DNA of 64,000 nt, taken from positions 111,413-175,412 of the forward strand of contig NW_026570406.1 of the NCBI RefSeq assembly GCF_019649055.1, written 5' to 3'. The position numbers were made by a program, and so were the translations under genes. A model generated the notes under the pieces. The model had not been told where the DNA came from and searched no databases. It saw only the letters and a program-made list of their open reading frames with translations. Of the stretch, positions 9,052-19,369 are shown piece by piece (positions within the stretch are counted from its first letter, which is position 1; every line of letters begins with the position of its first letter). The stretch is from Paramacrobiotus metropolitanus (lineage: Eukaryota > Tardigrada > Eutardigrada > Parachela > Macrobiotidae).

Positions 9052-10849
9052 TTAGCGTTGTGAGTGAGCGCAGTGCATGATGAAACGCCAGTCAATCGGC
9101 CAACAGATGCCAAGGAACCTCTACCTTGCAAGACTCTGCGACCCGGAAGCAAGTTATTCGGATTGACCGACCTCAACAGTAGCTCGGATCCGACCTGGAG
9201 TTTACGTCAGAAATCACAGAAGGAACGGAGTTGTGTTGCCGAACATCCCTCTGCCAGTCCGAACTGACCGAAGGATGTCCTGACACCAAGGACCCGGCCA
9301 ACTGTAGCCGAACGCACAGAACTCCTAAAATGAAGTCGACAACCATCAGATGGAGGTCGGAAGTAAGCGACAACAAGTCGGAAAATCAACCAGAAGTACG
9401 AAATCGACCTCCTAGTGGAAGAATTTAGCCTTTCGTCGGATAAAACACAAAGTTTTTCTGACTTGAGGAAGTCGGAAAATAGCCGACCTCCGAACTTGGA
9501 CATGGATATCCGACCTCAAGTTGAAGTCGGAAGTGACCGCACAGAAGTTGGAAGGATACGACAACAAGTCGGCAAAGGCATTTAGAAGTCGAGAATCGAC
9601 CTCCTAACGGAAAAATCCGACCTTCGAACGGATGAAGACTCAGTTCATCCGACCTTCCGAAGCCGACCACAACCAAATACAAGTCGGAAATCGGCAACTT
9701 ATTCAACATGACGGAAGAAGAATGACAACTGTCTGCGGTGGATGAATTCGACTTGAAGGAACTGTTTAGCCCCACATGGGCATGTTATTGCAGGTTAACC
9801 CTAGTCGACCACCGACGGATAGGATGACCGACCTCGACAGTAGGTCGGACAACAACGGCACATTGGATAGAAGTCGACCGGACACTTCCATCGATGAAAC
9901 TCATGAATCCCGACCGGACCTTCGAGCCAGTTCGACTCGGATTACTTCAAAACCGGGCTCGTGGTAGCAGATTGAACGGTTGTAACCGACCACTTTTTGA
10001 ACGGAACTGCTGTACATGACGACCACACAGGCCGCATGACTCACATACAGCTTTTTCCGACCTGGACTTCAAGAATTCGGAACATAGCCGAATTTCCCCA
10101 GCCGCCGGTCGACTTACCGGTAGGCCGACCTTGGTCAAACCGACCTTCGTCCTATTCCCCCTTCAGAGAGGATGCTTCGGCATTTGCAACCGCAACAGTG
10201 CCTCTCTATCCCTGACGGACGGACACGAGTCGGAAGTAAGTGTTTAACCGTGCTTATCCGACCTCGGTGAATGTAACCGGTTACGACGGGTAACCCGGGA
10301 ACCGATGCCCCGGACCCAACTTACCGGATGAAAGTGGACAGGAGACCCCGTGGAGACTCAACTGCCCCGTGGACGTCATCCTAGTCGGAATAGGACCCCC
10401 GGACAGATTTTTGCATTTTTTTAGCATTTCTCCTAACAAACGGAATTGTATTTTTCTAGTTCGATCTCTTTAACAGATCTGTTTTGTAACCCCCTTTGCT
10501 CACTGGAATTGTGATTAAACTTTATTTCATACTTTCGCGCTGTATACAACTTTCATTACATTTTTCCTTCACATTGTTCTCCGTTGCCAACAGAAGCAAG
10601 AAGCCAGCCAACAGAAGCACCACCGGTCCAACGAAACGCCCGAGCGGCTTCCGGATTTTTCGGCCGTGAGTGGCTTCCACTCATGGGTTCGGAAGTGAAG
10701 AAGGGACGGTCGACCAGACACCGGACTCCCACTGCCAGAGGACGCGTATCAGCGACCCCACATTGGGTCCGACTGGAGAGTTGTGCGGTACTGGTGCGGT
10801 ACCGAGTCGGAGCATCCTTCGCAGGAGCTCGGATTCCCGCCCAGAGGCA

Positions 10850-11284
10850 TGTCAGAGGCACATGACTGCGCCTGGTGCATACGGCCCACCATGGACGTAT
10901 TTGCACTCACGCTTGCCATATCGCCTCTCTCGCTGTACGTACGTGTGCTGCTGCACTGCACTCATATCCGCTGAAGCGGATATACGCAGCGCACACACTG
11001 AGCATACTTGCTCTCTCGTTCCTCTCTCGCGGTATGACTCAGCGTTCATACGCTCGCGTTGGATTGAGTCCAGTCTGCGCATCATCACACAGCTGATGGC
11101 ACACAGCACGTGCTTGCCGCCAGTTGCTTCTTTCACGCCTTGGCGAACGCTCAAGAGCTTTTTCTAGCATTCACTTGCTTAGCCATCAGTGCTTTGTTCT
11201 TGCATTCCCTGCTATTACGCAGCATTGTTCCTTTATTTGTACAATAAAGCATCACTCGTGATCTCCTCGCGCTTGCCTGTTACA
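10850..11284 (+). repeat. LTR-like terminus of element 1
   Basis: About 435 bp, starting TGTCAGAGGCA and ending TGTTACA, with TG...CA ends. It matches 23,440-23,888 in inverted orientation over the whole length. It contains an AP-1-type TGACTCA at 11,035-11,041, CT-rich tracts, and a poly(A) signal AATAAA at about 11,243, roughly 40 bp before the end. No clear polypurine tract directly precedes it. The partner LTR of this element lies outside the window, so boundaries rest on the comparison with element 2. Confidence 0.6.
11240..11250 (+). terminator. Poly(A) signal in the element 1 LTR
   Basis: AATAAA in the context TTTGTACAATAAAG. The same context occurs in the element 2 terminus (reverse complement near 23,470-23,482). 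It probably directs 3' end formation of the element transcript. Confidence 0.55.
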
Positions 11285-12308
11285 CCTTCGTACCGATTTT
11301 TCGTTGTAGTGTCGTTTATGAGATTGGATGTTGTTGCAACAAAAATAATGTGTGATAGATATCCTTCAGAAACTTTATCAGAATCCTTTGAATAACAACC
11401 GCATGCAGACGGAGAATATTCGAACGTTATTCTTTTAAGCTCTTCTGTGTTTGTACTTGGGTCCCATTGCACCGGTAACGGAATATTCGGCAGAATCTGT
11501 GCGGACCATCTCCAGTGGCCAAATAACCAGATAAATACGTTTTTATATCATGTAGATCATTTTTATGTAAGTACTTACTCAGTTACTCTATACAAGTTAG
11601 TAATTAGACCTTTAATAATTATCATGGTACGAGTACAAACTATGCACCAGAACAAAACGGCGTTTACAAAAGAAACACTTCCTCTATGCTATCCTGGTCG
11701 GGGATCGTACCCATTACACAAATCCCGTTTCCCCGTTGTATTTGCATAGATATTCGCTGTTTAAAAAACTCTTTCGCCCGCTTTTGGCCAGTTGAATTCG
11801 CTATACCGTTTCCCACCGTTTCCACTAGCTTTTTAGTACTGCCTCCTGGTCTCCATAAGGTCCGTAAATTTCGATGGCTGCAGCAACGAAATGGTATCTT
11901 GCTTGCATCCAAGCGTGTTTCGCTAGTTTCTTCCTTTCGGCGAGTTCGGCTGCTGCGCCGGCGTTAGGAAACGTATTTGACTACAGAGAAACGGTTTTTT
12001 TCTTGCTGCCTTTTTGAGCGCATAGTAGTTTCCCTGTTGGCGCTATGCTGAATCCTTTGTTTGTAAGGCCGCTCACACAGCCAATGAGCGTGTTTGGGGC
12101 AGCTGCACAGCAATGGCCGCAGTTCAAAAACGGAATAAAGCCGCAGTTCAAATTGCTGGATTTCGGTTTTCAGGAAATCTGATTTTTCAGTCCACCATAC
12201 TGTCTCCGGGCCTCTCGATGACACTCTCAGTTCGTGTCGTTCCCAGCTTCCCATAGACTGATTTTTTTAAGTGTTCAGCCGTTGTCTATTTGCTGAGAGA
12301 TTCAAAAA
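11285..12308. other. Intergenic region with a retroelement relic
   Basis: This stretch lies between the end of element 1 and F-box copy 1. Apart from the relic at 11,664-11,960, I see no supported gene. The last 100 bases are the presumed 5' untranslated and promoter region of F-box copy 1; the sequence just before the ATG (AAGTGTTC, then GTTGTCTAT, then TTGAGAGA-like) resembles that before copy 2. Confidence 0.4.
11664..11960 (-). pseudogene. Non-LTR-type retroelement C-terminal relic
   Basis: Translated on the minus strand, this gives RYHFVAAAIEIYGPYG in one frame, then after a shift ETVGNGIANSTGQKRA and FFKQRISMQIQRGNG with CVMGTI. The pattern (YHF..., ETxGxxG, TG.KR, FL.QRISxAIQRGNA, GTI) recalls the C-terminal region of many retrotransposon polyproteins in invertebrates; I recall this from general knowledge and cannot check it here. 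An in-frame stop and the frameshift show decay. No RT catalytic motif is nearby. Confidence 0.4.
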
Positions 12309-14488
12309 ATGCACCTTTATGGGGAAAACCATCTCGACATCCGTGCGGTGAACAAGTGGAACTCTGTGGATGTGTTAACCGACAGCGGACTCTACCAGCA
12401 CGGGGAAGTGATCGGCGTGGCGGAGAACGGGTTGCTTGTGGATTTCCAGTGCAGCGGGCAGCGGTCGCAGTTGGTCAGCTACGATAAAGCCTTCAGCGCT
12501 TCGTCCAGCCTGTACCCCGCCCCGCAGAACCACTGGTGCCAAGAACTTCATCGTAATCGCGCACGGACGGCGATTGACAACGTGCGAGTCCTGTGGCGCT
12601 CACATCCGGATGCGGCGTGGCTGTGGTATCCTGCCCGGCTCCTGCATTGTACAGTCTTCCCTACGGCCTACGTACACCTCGTGTATGCTGTTGTCGAACT
12701 GGATGGTCGACAGCAAGCGGAAATTTTTTCCGCCGATCAAGTACGTTTCCGCCCGACCAAGAGGGAGCTGGCCTGGCGAGCGCTGAAGGAAGGTTGCTTC
12801 GAAATGCGCGAACAGCGTCTGCCTGTCGATTTTTGGTCGACCAGCAATTCTCTGGCAGCGGATTATTTTCCCCGATACCTCGAGTTTTGGAAAGCTGTTC
12901 GTGTTGTCGAGATCCGTAGCGAATCACTGAAGTACGTGCGACGAACGTACCCCGCTGATTCGCTAAGAAAGGACGATCCCGTGACAGAAGCTGATGTGGT
13001 GCGTATACTGTACATACAAGTTTAATACTAATTGTCGCTTTGTAGGTACACGTCCTTGTGCTTGTTTTTGTAGTCAGTTATTCACATTATTAACACGCAC
13101 CAGTTAATCCTACTCGTACTTGACTGGTAAAAAAGTTCCGTTAGCCATTCAGCCAAATGACCAACTGCTTCGAAAATGCCGTGGTTAGAAATATAAAGAT
13201 GAAAATGGCTCATTCTACGATAGTTTTCGTTGTAGAAAGTGCTGTACGACCGTAGCCAAAAAGCATTCGCAGCGCAGCAGTGCTCGAAAGCTCTGGATTA
13301 CTTTTCCCAGCGACCGACGCTCCTTAACGCGTTTGGAATACCCCTTAAGGAAACGTACCCTGACGAAGATGCTCGATCCGACATAACCTGTTTATTACCC
13401 ACCGAGACGCATCTGCTGCGCGAGACCTTCCACTCACTGGACAGCGTCAGCCGCTGGAAACTGCGCCGCGTCCGTCCGCTGTGGGATTCCGTCCTGACCG
13501 ACGGGGCCAGCGGGAAAACTGTCCGTATTACCTTCTCCCTGAACCCATTTTCTCCACAGATAGCGGACAAGTACGCCTATATGTACGGCACCGTCGCTGG
13601 TCTGAACAAGTGCATTAACAGCTCGACTCAACGAATCATCGTTGAACGTATGAAGGAGGATTACTTGAACGGTGTGTTGCCGGTGATTCAGTGGATGGTT
13701 CGGGATACCCACCTCAAACAGCTCATTTTTCACGATGTGCAATTTGATTGGGACGATCGCCCCCAAAGGTTTAATTTCCGACACGGTGAGGTGGCTGTTG
13801 AGGAAGCGGAACGTAGGTGCAACAAGGTGATACGACGCCTGACCAGAAACTTGGCGGCCTGCTGCGCTGAAGTCGCACTGCGACGCTGCACATTCCATTG
13901 CGCCGGGCAGATGACAGCGTTTATTCCGAAGGCGGCGATTAAACTGGGCGCAGCGGATATGAAAGCACAATTCTAGGATGTATATGAGGCCCATCTATCG
14001 CGCGACGGAATGGATGTCCAGGAAACGGCGGAGGCGATTCGCACGGAATCGGCAAACCTTCGCAGAATGATTGCTGAGGTACAGTACACAGTCATACCAA
14101 TATTACTAAAATGGTTCAGAGAATCTGCCGAAAATTGTTGCGCAGTCGGAATTGCGCAGCTCCCGATTCAGCACTTGGTTACGCATAATTCGGGAATGCA
14201 GCATTCCAAAATGCGCATGTTGTAAATACGCGGCACAAAGCAGAATAATCTTTTCTGAATTTTTTTGGATATTACAATTAATAATTTGGTGTTTAAAATT
14301 TGTTCGTTCACCTGCAGTGTCTCACGCATTGGCAAAGCGAAGATCCGCGATTGATGACGCCGTACCGTGGTCGCGTGTGGACGGAGGAGAACGTCCAAGA
14401 TGCGGTTGTTTCCAAGTTGACCACCATCGCTCAGCACGCTGTGCACGAACTTGCTCTCAAGGACTCCCGGGGAGAATTACGACGCTGA
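12309..14488 (+). pseudogene. F-box subfamily 1, copy 1 (nonsense codon)
   Basis: Three-exon gene: 12,309-12,998, 13,236-14,078 and 14,318-14,488, with GT-AG borders in phase 0, identical in layout to copy 2. Exon 1 encodes a roughly 230-residue N-terminal domain (WNSVDVL, GLYQHGEV, GLLVDFQC, VLWRSHPDAAWLWYPARLL). Exon 2 carries an F-box (LPTETHLLRETFHSLDSVSR, then RRVRPLW) and a C-terminal repeat-like part. Exon 3 holds HWQSEDPR. A TAG at 13,974-13,976 replaces the TGG found in copies 2 and 3 and would remove about 90 residues. It could be a recent pseudogene or a truncated allele. Probable role, if expressed, is SCF ubiquitin ligase adaptor. Confidence 0.65.
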
Positions 14489-14875
14489 CGCCGACGATGC
14501 GGATGTGTAAGCAGAAGAAGCGTGCAGCCAAGCCATCAGCAGTGGCTTAGTAGCGTAAACTTCTTGATTCGTTCTGGCGTGTACGTAGTTATATGAATAC
14601 TGATTATCTGTGCCAGGACTTCGGCCCCTGTCCTTTGAGGCAAAGGATCTCGGCTTCTACTTCACCAATTTGGTTGCTTTAAAGTACATCAAAATTCTAT
14701 AAGTGTAGCGGTGGATCCAAGATTGTTGACTTTTTGCCAAAATTTGGTCTAGGTCCAGTGGTCAATCATAAGCTTGTTACCATGGACGCGATAAGAAATG
14801 CACACTGTTCTAACACAACTTGACCGAAAACAGCAGAAATATGTGAGCTGCTTTAACAATAAGTACGAGTACGAG

Positions 14876-15185
14876 CAGGAGTAAAGCATCTTCGGTAGCG
14901 CGTTCGAATGTCAAGAGACTCAAGACTCTTTGAACACCGTGCGTTGGTTGTGCGGCAGCGTGATTCTCTTAACAGCCACCCGTGTAAGGTTGCCCATCTA
15001 CGTGCAACGTGACCGTCCCCCGTGGATGAGTGCTATGATTGACAGTGGCCAAGTTAAATGTGAACTGCCAGCCTTCCGCAGTTCGCTGTTAAGTGAATCA
15101 TGCTGTTGCACACTCAACGCACAGTGTTCAAAGAGTCTTGAGTCTCTTGACATTCGAACGCGCTACCGAAGATGCTTTACTCCTG
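14876..15185. mobile_element. Foldback MITE with ~120-bp terminal inverted repeats
   Basis: The left end starts CAGGAGTAAAGCATCTTCGG and the right end is its reverse complement ending at 15,185. Pairing continues with few mismatches for about 120 bases on each side (14,876 to about 14,999; 15,063 to 15,185), leaving a core of about 60 bases. There is no transposase. No clear target duplication: the left flank is GTACGAG and the right flank TTTTTG. It is a non-autonomous DNA element of unassigned superfamily. Confidence 0.7.
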
Positions 15186-15203
15186 TTTTTGTTTTTTTTT
15201 TGT

Positions 15204-15264
15204 TTGCATGCGAAAATGTTTTGCATGCGAAAATTATTACATTATCTGTTTTGCATGCGAAAAC
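15204..15264. repeat. Three copies of TTTTGCATGCGAAAA-type motif
   Basis: Near-palindromic TTTGCATGCGAAAA occurs at about 15,204, 15,221 and 15,250 with unequal spacing, just right of the foldback element. It is either a small repeat or a protein-binding cluster. Confidence 0.4.
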
Positions 15265-15896
15265 AATACAAAGCAATACTTACAGTACTAGCAATAGCGA
15301 ACGTTGGTAAGTGATGACCGCAGAGTTACGTTCAACGTAATGACCAGTATAAGATATGTATGTGTATGTTTGGCAATAATCAGCAGATTATGCCGAAAGA
15401 AGAAAACTTCAAGCAAAGGAACGGTGGTTGATGCAAAGGGCATTCAGAATATAAGGTTCCCTATTTTGTTTCTCCCGGCATAAACTCACTATTTGACTTT
15501 TTATTATCGTCCATATTGCTTTCAGTTTGTCCGCATTCCCTTATAATTATTTCACATATGCATATTTTTCCGGTTCGACCTTGGAACTTTCCAATGGGCG
15601 GGGAGTCGAAAGTGTCACGCATCGCTACAAAGCACTATGCTGCTCGCTTAGCAACTGCTTACAGTGAAACGACGTCGTAGCCGTAACTGTGCTAAGCCTG
15701 CGTTACAGCCAACCGCCCGATGATGGCAACGGCTTCAAGTGCTGCAAAACCAAAATCTTTGCTTTAAAAATCATATTTATTTAATCTTCCATTTTTGACC
15801 TTTAAAAGTTCCGATATAGAAGTCCATCTTCATCTGTATGGTTCCTAGAATCTGATTTAAGTGTTCTTCAGTTGTCTATCAGTTGAGAAACTGAAA

Positions 15897-18298
15897 ATGC
15901 ACCTGTATGGAGGCAAGAGATTTCAAGTGCATCCCGTGCACCAGTGGAACTCTGTGGATGTACTGACGGAGAGCGGACTGTTCCAGCACGGCGAAGTGGT
16001 CGAGGTGGCGGAGAACGGTCTGATCGTGGATTTTCGATGCAGCGAACAGCGGTCACAGTTCGTCAGCTACGACAAAATCTTCGACGCTGGGGTCGCCCCG
16101 CGTTCCGAGCCGTACCACAATTGGCTCGAAGAACTGCAGTGGAATCGCGCACTGACGACGAATGCCTGTGTGCAAGTTCTGTGGCGCTCACATCCGGGTG
16201 CTGCCTGGCTGTGGTATCCTGCGCGCCTCCTGCATCGGGGTTTTTTCTTCCCCTTTGACAGCATTGGCCTCGTGTTCGCTATAGTAAAACTGGATGGTCG
16301 ACTGCAAACGGAACTCTTCTCCGCTGAGCAAGTGCGCTTTCGGCCGTCTAAGGAAGAGTTGGCCAAACGAGCGCTGAAAGAAGGATGCTTTGCTGTGCGA
16401 GAGCAGCGTTTGCCTGCAGATTTTTTGTCGACGACCACTTCTCAGGCATCGGATCATTTTCGCCAGTATCTTCAGTTATTCGAGCATGTTCAGGTTATCG
16501 CGGTTCTTAGCGGAACTCTGAAGTATGTCCAGCGAAAGGACGCGACGCCCTTGACAAAAGAGGATGTGGTGCGTATGCATAGACAAATTTCATTGGTTTA
16601 TCAATTTTTACAGTGTTTCTTTCGATCCCATACACACATTACGTGGACCTCACGCATTATTAGATTATTATTTTTTAAGCAGTTTGCAGTTTTTCAGGTT
16701 TATTTATTGATAAAATTTTGGTCATGCTGAATTTTGGCATTTCTGTTTGACTCAAGAGTCAAGAATATTGTACTTCGCAAATGCGTTGCAGATTTTGTTC
16801 CAGCCTATGCACATCCGTATTTATTGTTATGATTATGTTGGTTATGTTTACAGCTTTTAGCTTGAAATTAGTTTTGCATTCTCGTAATTCTAATAAGTAA
16901 TTATTATGGGCACACTGGGCAGTAAATAAACAGGTTAGTTCCCGTTTTTTTGGAAAAATCCGGTTGGTTGCCATGTAAAGTTCTACTGAGATAGATCATG
17001 GTAAGGGTGCAGCTTTTAATCGTGCGTTTTGTTGCTAGGCAGAGAAATGCGAGGAGAGCAGAAACGCGTTTGCTCAGCTTCAGCGCCGGGAACATCAGGA
17101 GAAGGAAGTTCCAGGCCTGCGGTCGCTTAACGCGATCGAATTCCCGCAAAAACGCAAACTCCTCGACGACGATGCACAATCGGAAGTGGAATGGGTATTG
17201 CCAACCGCCACGCACCTTTTGCGCGAAATCTTCCACTCCCTAGACAGCGTCAGCCGCGAGAAACTGCGGCGTGTCTGTCCGCTGTGGAATGACCTTTTAA
17301 GCGACGCGGACAGCGCGAAAACTGTCCGCATCTCCTTCTCCATGAACCCGTTTTTCCCACAGGAAGAGGAGAATTTCACCTATGTGTACGGCGCCGTCGC
17401 TGGTCTGCTCAAGTTCATTAACGGTTCCACGCAACGCTTGATTATTGAGTGTGTAAATGCGGAGAATTTGGACGGTGCACTGGCGGTGATTAAGTGGGTG
17501 TTGCGTGATAAACACCTCAAACAGCTCATCCTCCATGATGTGGAATTCATCTCGGACGATCTTTTCGCGGCGGAATACGTTTACAGCGGGGATGTGGATG
17601 ATGCGGAGGTGGAGGGGAGAGGCAACACGCTCGTCCGACGCCTGGCCAAGGACTTGACGAATTTGGCGCCGTGTTGCGAGGAAGTGCGACTGCGCCGCTG
17701 TGAAATTAACTGCCGCCAACAGATGACCGTGATTGTCCCGCATGCGACGATTAAACTGGATGCAGCGGATATTGAAGCGCAGTTCTGGAATCTCTACGAG
17801 GCCAATTTGCCGTGCGACGGAGTGAATGTCCAGGAGACGGCGGAGTGGATTCGCACCGGATCGGCGGAACTGCGCACGATGATTGTCAAAGTACAATAAC
17901 AGTAAAAAATTGCTAAGTCAAAATACAGTATCGATTTTTCGTGGTTGGTCAAGACTGATCAGTGGTCACCGATCTGGCCGTGGTCTACATTTAATTCTGC
18001 ATTGGTGAAGTGCAGAATCCGCTTGTTGCTTTATTATGAGCGGGGTTGTTGCAAAAAAAACGCACTGTTGAATTGAATTGAACTACGTAGATGAGTTCCT
18101 TTTTTAGCGTGAAATCTTGTTTCTCTGCAGTATCTCAAGGAATGGCAAAGCGACGATCCGCGATTGACGACGCAGTATCGCGACCACGAGTGGACGGTAG
18201 AGAATCTCAACGAACTGGATGTGTCCAAGCTGACCGCGCTGACACTTCGTGCTTTGAAAGAAGTCCTTCCCGAAGAAATGGAAGATGCGGAAACCTGA
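15897..18298 (+). CDS. F-box protein, subfamily 1, copy 2 (intact, 563 aa)
   Basis: Join of 15,897-16,568, 17,039-17,890 and 18,131-18,298; all introns are GT-AG and phase 0, and the joined frame is open to TGA. Start ATG (MHLYGG) matches copy 1 (MHLYGE). Residues 1-224: N-terminal domain with WNSVDVLTESGLFQHGEVV, then GLIVDFRC and LWRSHPGAAWLWYPARLL; the first part looks like a small beta-barrel (Tudor/SH3-like), which is inference. Residues about 277-315: F-box (LPTATHLLREIFHSLDSVSR, RRVCPLWNDLL). The rest resembles degenerate leucine-rich repeats with RRCEINC. Exon 3 encodes an acidic helical tail (EWQSDDPR, TVENLNELDVSKLT). By family knowledge, F-box proteins bind SKP1 in SCF ubiquitin ligases. 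This is the only intact complete subfamily 1 gene in the window. Confidence 0.75.
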
Positions 18299-18727
18299 AA
18301 TGGATTATAGCAACTGCCAGAACTTTTCTCTGCGCCGATTTTTGTGTTACGTACTGTCTTGCCTGAGATTGGAAAACTGTATTGCGAAATTTTGTGTTAC
18401 CACCTTTGCTGGTGAATATGATGATAAATATTTTTTTTATATGATGATGATAAAAAATTTTTTTGCCTGAATGTTGCGGTTGAATAAATGTCCTAACAGA
18501 AACTAGCGCGGTTGCCAAATGCCAATACGTTTGTGAGCCTGCTAATGCCTAATAGAAAAACGTTTTAGCAGCTTTATAAATGTACGTTCTGTCAAAATAA
18601 TCAGAGAACAAAATCGGTAATTTGGTTTTACAAAGGCGTTGCAAACTTTTCCGGTTTTGTCAACACTTGTTGGTGTGCCCGTAATTACGTGGTTAATGGT
18701 GTTGCCTTACACTGATAAGGGGCTAAA

Positions 18728-18780
18728 ATGCTTCTGTATGGAGAAAACCATAGTCGTCTTCGTCCCGTGCACCAGTGACA
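18728..18780 (+). pseudogene. F-box subfamily 1 start fragment
   Basis: ATG followed by LLYGENH and RPVHQ, then TGA. It matches the first residues of copies 1 and 2 (MHLYGEN, HQWNS) and then homology stops. Upstream bases (GGGGCTAAA) serve as leader. It is a relic of a further tandem copy. Confidence 0.55.
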
Positions 18781-18878
18781 TGGCTGGATAGTTCTGAGCT
18801 TCCGGTTTCCACAAAAGATTTGCTGCGCTCGAGGCAGTTATCACACAATAACATCACTCAACACTCGGAAATGGAAGT

Positions 18879-18978
18879 TCTTGGCGATATTAAGTACTGT
18901 GCAGTTTTATGCTTGCCTAAATCAACAGCAGGCAAGCCGCAAGCGTAACTTGCGCAGTACTTTATATCGCCAAAAACT
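18879..18978. repeat. Hairpin element with ~40-bp imperfect arms
   Basis: Left arm (TTCTTGGCGATATTAAGTAC onward, through TGCTTGCCT) pairs with the right arm ending TATATCGCCAAAAAC. The arms share GCGATAT, AAGTACTG, CAAG/TTG and GCCT, with a loop of about 12 bases. It is probably a small MITE. Confidence 0.5.
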
Positions 18979-19369
18979 TTGATTTTCGGCATTGCCGTCC
19001 ATGTGTCTGGTTGTAGTTGTTATGCCAGCCAAAGTTTTACAATAAGCAACTCGTGTCCTAATGCCGGACAGAATCTGCCGATTAAAATAAAACATGATCC
19101 GCATGCCGGCGAAAGTGTTCGCTGCTACCTGCTAGGATACGATGCCGAACAAAGCGTCGAACCAACAGCGCTGCTGACCATAATATTCATGACCTGCTAC
19201 AATTCATATAGTGGCCAAATTCCGATTTGGGTCCATTTCCGGGTTTGTACCGCTGAGAAAGGGCTGAATTCTAAATGATGTACCCTGCTTTCTTCAGTCA
19301 GTTGCAGTTTGCCAGTATGTGGCTGGAATTTTTTAAATATTATTGTACATTTGTACTGTACATTTCTTA

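Larger units (their letters stand above)
7586..10849 (+). other. Long 3' untranslated region of element 1, rich in hairpins
   Basis: Apart from ORF D, I see no convincing gene here. CCGAC and its complement GTCGG occur on almost every line. Stem-loops with CACAAAG-type loops are at 7,811-7,829, 8,277-8,291, 8,344-8,358, 8,369-8,385, 8,455-8,469, 8,485-8,500 and 9,037-9,051, and one with loop CAACAGAA is at 10,584-10,599. Stretches near 7,840-8,030 and 10,390-10,850 align well with element 2 at the nucleotide level. The 10,390-10,560 part is AT-rich. Long ORFs on either strand are not conserved as protein. Confidence 0.55.
1..11284 (+). mobile_element. Element 1: 3' part of a large LTR-type retroelement
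   Basis: The window opens inside this element, so its 5' end and any pol region are out of view. Visible order: ORF A (to 823), ORF B (832-5,040, frameshifted), a gap with stem-loops, ORF C (5,382-7,585), a small ORF D (8,052-8,324), a hairpin-rich untranslated stretch to about 10,850, and an LTR-like terminus ending near 11,284. Element 2 at 23,440-35,880 on the other strand has the same order and similar proteins, which defines the unit. No reverse transcriptase, RNase H, integrase or protease motif is visible. The short frameshifts show that this copy is decayed. An LTR element is inferred from the TG...CA terminus with a poly(A) signal; a non-autonomous or endogenous virus-like element is also possible. 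Confidence 0.75.
14489..15896. other. Intergenic between F-box copies 1 and 2
   Basis: This stretch holds the foldback element at 14,876-15,185 and a triple 15-bp motif at 15,204-15,264. A GC-box-like GGGCGGGG near 15,597 lies 300 bp upstream of the copy 2 start and could be promoter sequence. I see nothing else. Confidence 0.4.
18299..19369. other. Intergenic with a hairpin MITE and an orphan N-terminal fragment
   Basis: Downstream of F-box copy 2 the sequence is AT-rich with no gene. It contains the fragment at 18,728-18,780 and the hairpin at 18,879-18,978. An open frame near 18,979-19,278 has no recognisable content and no support. Confidence 0.4.

Noticed and set aside
14930-15310. 126-codon ORF near the foldback element
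   Set aside because: It runs across the inverted repeat and flanking T-rich DNA and has no conserved content.
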